Shown here: piece by piece, positions 3,747-7,961 of the stretch
Layout: the number at the start of each line of letters is the position of its first letter
Numbering within the stretch: the stretch's first letter is position 1
Assembly (NCBI GenBank): GCA_031259225.1
Contig: JAIRLT010000047.1
Coordinates: forward strand, 1 to 7,961
Direction of reading: 5' to 3'
DNA: 7,961 nt
DNA from: Prevotellaceae bacterium
GTDB taxonomy: Bacteria; Bacteroidota; Bacteroidia; Bacteroidales; UBA932
Position numbers and translations under genes: made by a program
Notes under the pieces: model-generated
What the model was told of the DNA's origin: nothing
Databases searched by the model: none
The model's input: the letters and a program-made list of their open reading frames with translations, nothing else

Positions 3747-6138
3747 TCAACAGGGCAAATTCCAACACTTCGGCAATTGTTTTTACATAATGGAATTTTA
3801 GTCCCTTGATGTAAATTTCTTTTATGGATTTTATGTCTTTTTCATTGTCTGCCGATAGCACGATATCTTTAATTCCAGCGCGTTTGGCAGCCAATATTTT
3901 TTCTTTAATACCGCCCACCGGCAATACTTTTCCGCGCAGGGTTATTTCGCCGGTCATGGCAATGCCTTTGCGTACCTTGCGGTTCGTAAACGCCGAGGCA
4001 ATGGAGGTAATCATGGTAATACCTGCCGACGGTCCATCCTTTGGAATAGCGCCTTCCGGCACGTGTACATGGACGTTCCATCCGTCAAATCTTTCGGCGC
4101 TGAGCTCCAATAAACCGGCATGTGCCTTGATATATTGCAAGGCAAGCATTGCTGATTCTTTCATCACATCGCCCAAATTCCCGGTGATAGTGAGCGTGCC
4201 TTTTCCTTTGCTTAAGCTGGTTTCCACAAACAGTATTTCGCCGCCGTTTTCTGTCCATGCCAATCCTGTTACGACGCCGGGAAATTCATTTCCCTGATAC
4301 ATTTCTTTTAGATACTTTGGTGTGCCGAGGATTTCAGTAACCATTCCGGCAGAAAGGTCTGGCTTAATTTTTTCATCGAATGCGATTTTTTTGGCATAAG
4401 ACCGTGCGATTTTTGCCAGTTGTTTATCCAGCGCGCGCACGCCTGCTTCATGGGTATACTGGTCGATGATAAGCTCCATTACTTTATCCGGGATATTCAT
4501 CACATGCGGCGGCAAACCATGCGCGTCCAGTTGCTTTGCAAACAAGTGCCGCTGGGCGATTTGTATTTTCTCTTCGACGAGGTAGCCGCTCATGTTAATC
4601 ATCTCCATGCGGTCGCGCAGGGCGGGATGAATACGTTCAATGCTATTGGCTGTGGTAATGAACAGGACTTTCGATAAGTCATAGTCGAGTTCCAGGTAAT
4701 TATCGTGGAATGCGTTGTTTTGTTCGGGGTCAAGCACCTCCAGCAATGCAGACGAGGGGTCGCCGCGAAAATCATTGCCGACCTTGTCAATTTCGTCCAA
4801 CATGATTACCGGATTGCCGGATTTGCATTTTTTTATTGTTTGGATAATCCGTCCGGGCATAGCGCCGATGTAGGTTTTGCGATGTCCGCGTATTTCCGCT
4901 TCGTCGTGCAAGCCGCCTAATGAAATGCGTCCGAATGAACGTTCCAGCGCGCGTGCAATGGATTTCCCCAGTGATGTTTTCCCTACGCCGGGAGGACCGA
5001 AAAAACACAGGATAGGCGATTTCATATCGCCTTTGAGCTTAATTACCGCCAGGTGTTCGATGATACGTTCTTTCACCTGCTCCAAGCCGAAATGGTCTTC
5101 GTCCAAGATTTTTTCTGCATTCTTCAAGTCCAGGTTATCTTTGGTATATTCGTTCCATGGCAATTCTATCAACGTTTGCAGATAGTTGAACTGGATACTG
5201 TAATCTGCCGTATTGGGATTGGCGCGTTCCAGTTTTTGCACTTCTTTTTCGAATGTATCATTTATTTCTTTCGACCATTTTTTTGTTTTCGCTTTTTCGC
5301 GCAGTTCTTTCAGTTCGTCATCCATTTTCCCGATGCCCAACTCGTCTTTGATAGTTTTAAGTTGGTTGTGCAAGTAGTATTCGCGTTGTTGCTGGCTGAT
5401 TTCCGTATGTACTTTTTGTTGGATGTCGTTACGGATTTTCAGCACTTCGATTTGTTTATTCAGCAACGCCAACAGTTTGGTAGCACATAGCGAGACATCA
5501 TCTTCTTCGAGCAGTAATTGCTTGTCGAGCGCGTTTTCCAATTCAAGGCTGGAGGCGATAAAGGGAATTAAAAAACTGTAGCTGTCTATATTTTTTATGG
5601 CATATCCTACTTCCTGCGGCAGGTAAGGCGACAATTTAATAATGTATAATGCGGCGTCGCGAATGGAGCCGATAAGCGCGTCAAAATTTTTATCGGGAAG
5701 TTTCGGGACAATCGTTTTGCGTATTTTTATCACAGCAACAAAGTACGGGTCATCAGCCACAAAGCGGACTGTTTCAAAGCGCCGGACGCCCTGTAAAATG
5801 ACGGTAATAGCGCCGTCGGGCATTTCTATTATTTTCAAAATTTTCGCAATTGTCCCGACTTTCTGCAGGTCTTCCGCTTTCGGGTCGTCGATTTTGGCGT
5901 CTTTTTGTATAATAACGCCCAGCATTTGTACGTTGGTGTGTATTTCGCGAATAAGCCGGATAGCCTTTTCGCGGCTGACGGTAATAGGCATTACCATTCC
6001 GGGAAACAGTACGGCATTGCGCAAAGGCAATAGCGCTAATTGTTTTGGAATATCTTTATTCTTAATAGTCGCTTCTTCTTCGGGGTAAATAGGAATGTAA
6101 TCAATATCCTCGCTACCCCAGTTGTTCATGTAAAACAT
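3730..6138 (-). CDS. lon: ATP-dependent protease Lon, LonA type
   Basis: This cytoplasmic AAA+ serine protease degrades misfolded proteins and short-lived regulators, typically including type II antitoxins. It forms hexamers. The 802-residue length is normal for Bacteroidota. The N-terminal substrate domain begins with LALLPLRNAVLFPGMVMPI (about 34-52), and a coiled-coil linker containing REYYLHNQLKTIKDELG spans about 230-305. The ATPase has Walker A GPPGVGKTS (381-389), Walker B VIMLDEID (444-451), sensor-1 Asn498 and sensor-2 Arg568 in GVRALD. The protease domain has catalytic Ser704 in DGPSAG and Lys747 in GGIKEK, so it should be active. The start at 6138 could also be Met4 (6129). No Shine-Dalgarno sequence is seen. 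It begins 45 bases after the barrel gene. The short C-terminal tail NDVVM derives from a repeat phrase. A heat-shock promoter is not recognisable. Confidence 0.97.
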   Translation of the reverse strand: MFYMNNWGSEDIDYIPIYPEEEATIKNKDIPKQLALLPLRNAVLFPGMVMPITVSREKAIRLIREIHTNVQMLGVIIQKDAKIDDPKAEDLQKVGTIAKILKIIEMPDGAITVILQGVRRFETVRFVADDPYFVAVIKIRKTIVPKLPDKNFDALIGSIRDAALYIIKLSPYLPQEVGYAIKNIDSYSFLIPFIASSLELENALDKQLLLEEDDVSLCATKLLALLNKQIEVLKIRNDIQQKVHTEISQQQREYYLHNQLKTIKDELGIGKMDDELKELREKAKTKKWSKEINDTFEKEVQKLERANPNTADYSIQFNYLQTLIELPWNEYTKDNLDLKNAEKILDEDHFGLEQVKERIIEHLAVIKLKGDMKSPILCFFGPPGVGKTSLGKSIARALERSFGRISLGGLHDEAEIRGHRKTYIGAMPGRIIQTIKKCKSGNPVIMLDEIDKVGNDFRGDPSSALLEVLDPEQNNAFHDNYLELDYDLSKVLFITTANSIERIHPALRDRMEMINMSGYLVEEKIQIAQRHLFAKQLDAHGLPPHVMNIPDKVMELIIDQYTHEAGVRALDKQLAKIARSYAKKIAFDEKIKPDLSAGMVTEILGTPKYLKEMYQGNEFPGVVTGLAWTENGGEILFVETSLSKGKGTLTITGNLGDVMKESAMLALQYIKAHAGLLELSAERFDGWNVHVHVPEGAIPKDGPSAGITMITSIASAFTNRKVRKGIAMTGEITLRGKVLPVGGIKEKILAAKRAGIKDIVLSADNEKDIKSIKEIYIKGLKFHYVKTIAEVLEFALLNDVVM

Positions 6139-6183
6139 ATCTTCGTTTTCTATTTTATCATTTAATATTTTGCTTATGCTTGC

Positions 6184-7572
6184 TTAAAAGAAAGGCGTAA
6201 TCAAGGTAACAAATATTCCCCCTTCCTTCTTTTTATTTACCGAATAATCCACGCGTATCACGATGTCGTAATAGGTTACCAAATCCAATCCCGCGCCGCC
6301 GCTGTAGAGGAAAGAATTTTCAAAAGTGTTGCCGGGCGCCGGGCGGTTGTTATAGATATAACCCAAGTCGGCAAATACGTTAGCATAAAGTGTAAAATGG
6401 ATTTTGTTAAACTTCGGTAAGCCCGACAGCCATTTAATCTCTATCACTTTGGTCGGCATCAGCAAAAAGCGCAGCGTGTTTTTCATCAGCGCAAAATAAT
6501 GACCGTCCATCACGTAATCTTCATACCCGCGTAAATAGTTGGCGCCGTAACCTAACGCTTTTTCCACGAGATAGGCGCGGGTATTGGCAACCGTCATTTT
6601 CCCGTTCAATACGCCGGCATAGAACCAACGTGTAGCAAGCGCTTTGTAAAAACCAAATTCGGGATATACCGATGCGGTCAGCAGACTGCCGTCAAGCGCA
6701 ACATCCATTGCGCCGGTAATCTTAAAGAATGTGCCTTCCAGTGGATAAAAATACACGTCGCGGTGGTCATTGGCATACGAATAAGTAACGTTGATATTGT
6801 TGCGGCGGGTATGGGTTCCGCCCCAGTAATGCCGGTTAAGCAGCAGAAGCGTATCATCAATACTGGTATGTTCAAACGTGATGTTGGCGGTATGCCGTTC
6901 GTGAATTTCCGGTCGGAACAGGTAGTTAATGCCTGCCGAATAACGTTGCCTTACCGGGTTCTCGCTGGTCGTAACATATAAAGGTTTGTTATTTTCCGTT
7001 TTGTATGCCGTATTGTGCACCATATTGTAGGATGTGGAAAATCCGAATAAATGGCGTTTGGCGCGGTCAAGGGCAATGTCGGCATAAGAAAGCGATACGC
7101 CTCTTTGATAGCCGATGCGGGCGGTAATATGTAATTTTTCATTCAATCCGCGCATGTTTTGAATATCTACGCCCGCGCCGAACGAAAACCGCGACCAGTT
7201 GGGATTGCGTATCCATGTGCTGATATTGCGGTCTTCAAACACCAAATCAACTACGGGCCAGATATACCAGCGTTCCTCCACTTCGATTTTAATGTTTACG
7301 GCTGTGCCGGTCGAAACCGTATCAGCCGTAACATATACGTAATTGAATAGCGAAGTATTGATAATATTGTTCCGGGAAACGTCCAACATTGTTTGCAATT
7401 GCGGGAAAGCTACCGTATCGCCTTTGGAAAAAACAAGCTCCCGCAAAATTACCGATGCACGCGATTGCCTGTTACCAGTGATGGAAATATCGTTGATTAG
7501 TAGGTTTTGCGCCATTACCGGTTCACTAAACAGTGCCATAAGCAAAAAAATATGATAATACCGTAACTTCAT
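6184..7572 (-). CDS. Omp85/BamA-like outer-membrane barrel with one POTRA domain
   Basis: I chose the ATG at 7572, giving 462 residues, because it starts a clean signal peptide (MKLRYYHIFLLMALFSEPVMA, cleavage after Ala21). The upstream extension to 7635 adds 21 residues and would overrun the promoter-like site. Residues 24-101 look like a single POTRA domain (LLINDISITGNRQSRASVI, then NVNI-type strand VNIKIEVEERW). The rest alternates polar and aromatic residues like a 16-strand beta-barrel. LRGY at 347-350 matches the conserved lumen loop motif (V/L)RG(F/Y) of Omp85 proteins. The last residue is Phe, the outer-membrane barrel signature. BamA itself carries five POTRA domains, so this is not the essential BamA but a short member of the superfamily. 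Its substrate is unknown. It precedes lon by 45 bases on the same strand. Confidence 0.85.
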   Translation of the reverse strand: MKLRYYHIFLLMALFSEPVMAQNLLINDISITGNRQSRASVILRELVFSKGDTVAFPQLQTMLDVSRNNIINTSLFNYVYVTADTVSTGTAVNIKIEVEERWYIWPVVDLVFEDRNISTWIRNPNWSRFSFGAGVDIQNMRGLNEKLHITARIGYQRGVSLSYADIALDRAKRHLFGFSTSYNMVHNTAYKTENNKPLYVTTSENPVRQRYSAGINYLFRPEIHERHTANITFEHTSIDDTLLLLNRHYWGGTHTRRNNINVTYSYANDHRDVYFYPLEGTFFKITGAMDVALDGSLLTASVYPEFGFYKALATRWFYAGVLNGKMTVANTRAYLVEKALGYGANYLRGYEDYVMDGHYFALMKNTLRFLLMPTKVIEIKWLSGLPKFNKIHFTLYANVFADLGYIYNNRPAPGNTFENSFLYSGGAGLDLVTYYDIVIRVDYSVNKKKEGGIFVTLITPFF

Positions 7573-7581
7573 AAAAGGGCG

Positions 7582-7612
7582 TAAAGGTATAAAAAAAAAT
7601 AGATATGGGCAA
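7582..7612 (-). promoter_or_regulatory. Promoter-like site upstream of the barrel gene
   Basis: On the minus strand TTG (7610-7612) is followed after 20 bases by TACCTTTA (7582-7589), one base off the Bacteroidota TAnnTTTG box. Only nine bases separate this box from the chosen ATG at 7572, so the leader would be only a few bases long. That makes the site plausible but not certain. If real, it would drive the barrel gene and perhaps lon, ung and coaD. Confidence 0.45.
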
Positions 7613-7639
7613 TGATTAAACGGAACACGAGGCACAAGT

Positions 7640-7678
7640 AGATTTACAGATTTACGGATTTACGGATTTACAGATTTA
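7640..7678. repeat. 8-base tandem repeat RGATTTAC, five units
   Basis: Units AGATTTAC and GGATTTAC follow each other from 7640 to 7678, alternating only in the first base, with the last unit one base short. It is bounded on the right by GGCTAACGCAGG, the complement of connector CCTGCGTTAGCC. Confidence 0.85.
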
Positions 7679-7817
7679 GGCTAACGCAGGAACAATTTAA
7701 AGATTTAACAATTTCAAGATTTCAAGAAAAACCGCCGGTACGTTTCTACACCGGCGGTTCTTTCTTGCACCGTTTTAGTCGTAAGTCGTAAGTCATAAGT
7801 CGTAAGTCGGCTGGCGC
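7679..7817 (-). repeat. Interspersed hairpin element, copy 3 (inverted)
   Basis: Read on the minus strand, this has the same order of parts as 1423-1574: GCGCCAGCC, GACTTAC heptamers, GGTGCAAGAAAG, the hairpin, an A/T phrase and CCTGCGTTAGCC. The first 45 bases are identical to 1423-1467. The A/T phrase is shorter by about eight bases. Confidence 0.9.
7726..7759 (-). terminator. GAAA-loop hairpin, copy 3
   Basis: AACCGCCGGT and ACCGGCGGTT pair over ten bases (7730-7739 with 7750-7759). The inner positions pair as G-U wobbles only on the minus strand, where the loop reads GAAA (complement of 7743-7746) and TTTTTCTTG follows. This fixes the functional strand as minus. It would end a transcript coming from beyond the right edge, before the barrel gene promoter. 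Confidence 0.65.
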
Positions 7818-7822
7818 GCCAG
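7811..7822. repeat. 12-bp palindrome CTGGCGCGCCAG, copy 3
   Basis: Identical to 1373-1384 and 1670-1681, and here extended to the 14-bp palindrome GCTGGCGCGCCAGC (7810-7823). Confidence 0.85.
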
Positions 7823-7852
7823 CACTGCCTACTGCCCACTGCCCCACAACGC

Positions 7853-7961
7853 CGTCATTCCGACCGGAGCGGCGAGGTCCGAGCCGCGTAGTGGAGGAAC
7901 CTGTTCCCAAACGCAGGGTGATGCAAAGCAGCAGGTGCATAATGCAGCAGATCCCTCCACT
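7853..7961. repeat. Partial interspersed element with GTCATTCCGACC start
   Basis: It opens with GTCATTCCGACCGGAGCGG, a type of start I know from interspersed intergenic elements of several bacteria. AGTGGAGGAACCTG (7890-7903) is the near-perfect inverted partner of CAGATCCCTCCACT (7948-7961), with two mismatches over 14 bases. The element is cut by the window edge. The missing half should contain the inverted partner of the opening sequence. Confidence 0.6.

Larger units (their letters stand above)
7573..7961. other. Gene-free right end with interspersed repeats
   Basis: No believable gene is present. The stretch holds the promoter-like site, an 8-base tandem repeat (7640-7678), the inverted copy of the hairpin element (7679-7817), the connector palindrome (7811-7822), a CACTGCC/TACTGCC word (7823-7845) and the beginning of another interspersed element (7853 onward). 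A 64-codon minus-strand frame over 7746-7940 reads only through these repeats. Confidence 0.75.

Noticed and set aside
7573..7635. N-terminal extension of the barrel protein to 7635
   Set aside because: It would place 21 residues before a clear signal peptide and would overlap the promoter-like boxes.
7746..7940. Minus-strand 64-codon frame
   Set aside because: Its residues (WAVGSAG, TYDLRL) are translations of the interspersed repeat words, so it is an artefact.

Overview
The window looks like a piece of a Bacteroidota chromosome, probably order Bacteroidales. The promoter-like sites match the Bacteroidota TTTG / TAnnTTTG consensus, no start codon has a clear Shine-Dalgarno sequence, and the proteins (Lon, CoaD, Ung, a POTRA-barrel protein and an uncharacterised family I associate with Bacteroidota) fit that phylum. 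The species cannot be named from the sequence alone.

Left part (1-1249, plus strand): an AT-rich leader with a CCCCC-GAA-GGGGG hairpin is followed by a 126-codon frame built largely from eleven 21-bp tandem repeats, read as Cys/His-rich heptads of the type CKHVNNL. Nineteen bases after it starts a 223-codon gene of an uncharacterised family. That gene is visibly richer in G+C than the rest of the window.

Repeat-rich spacer (1250-1773): about 520 bases without a gene. It is a mosaic of short tandem 'phrases' with 7, 8 and 17-base units, separated by GC-rich dyad connectors such as CTGGCGCGCCAG. It carries two hairpins with GAAA loops. A third copy of the hairpin lies in opposite orientation at 7730-7759. 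The loop-proximal base pairs differ between copies but mostly keep pairing, which argues for a conserved RNA structure, probably a terminator. A 45-base exact match (1423-1467 against the complement of 7773-7817) makes two of the copies a long inverted pair around all the minus-strand genes.

Minus-strand genes (7572 down to 1774): a short Omp85-type outer-membrane barrel protein, the ATP-dependent protease Lon, uracil-DNA glycosylase (ung) and phosphopantetheine adenylyltransferase (coaD) follow each other with gaps of about 45-60 bases, so they may form one transcript. Next comes a type II toxin-antitoxin pair (Phd/YefM-like antitoxin, Txe/YoeB-like RNase) with its own promoter, a likely operator over the start site, and a 4-base ATGA overlap. 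Lon is a usual degrader of antitoxins of this kind, so protease and toxin module could be functionally linked, though their adjacency may be chance.

Right end (7573-7961): a promoter-like site for the barrel gene, an 8-base tandem repeat, the inverted copy of the hairpin element, and the start of a different interspersed element with an internal inverted repeat that runs off the end of the window. No gene is visible there.
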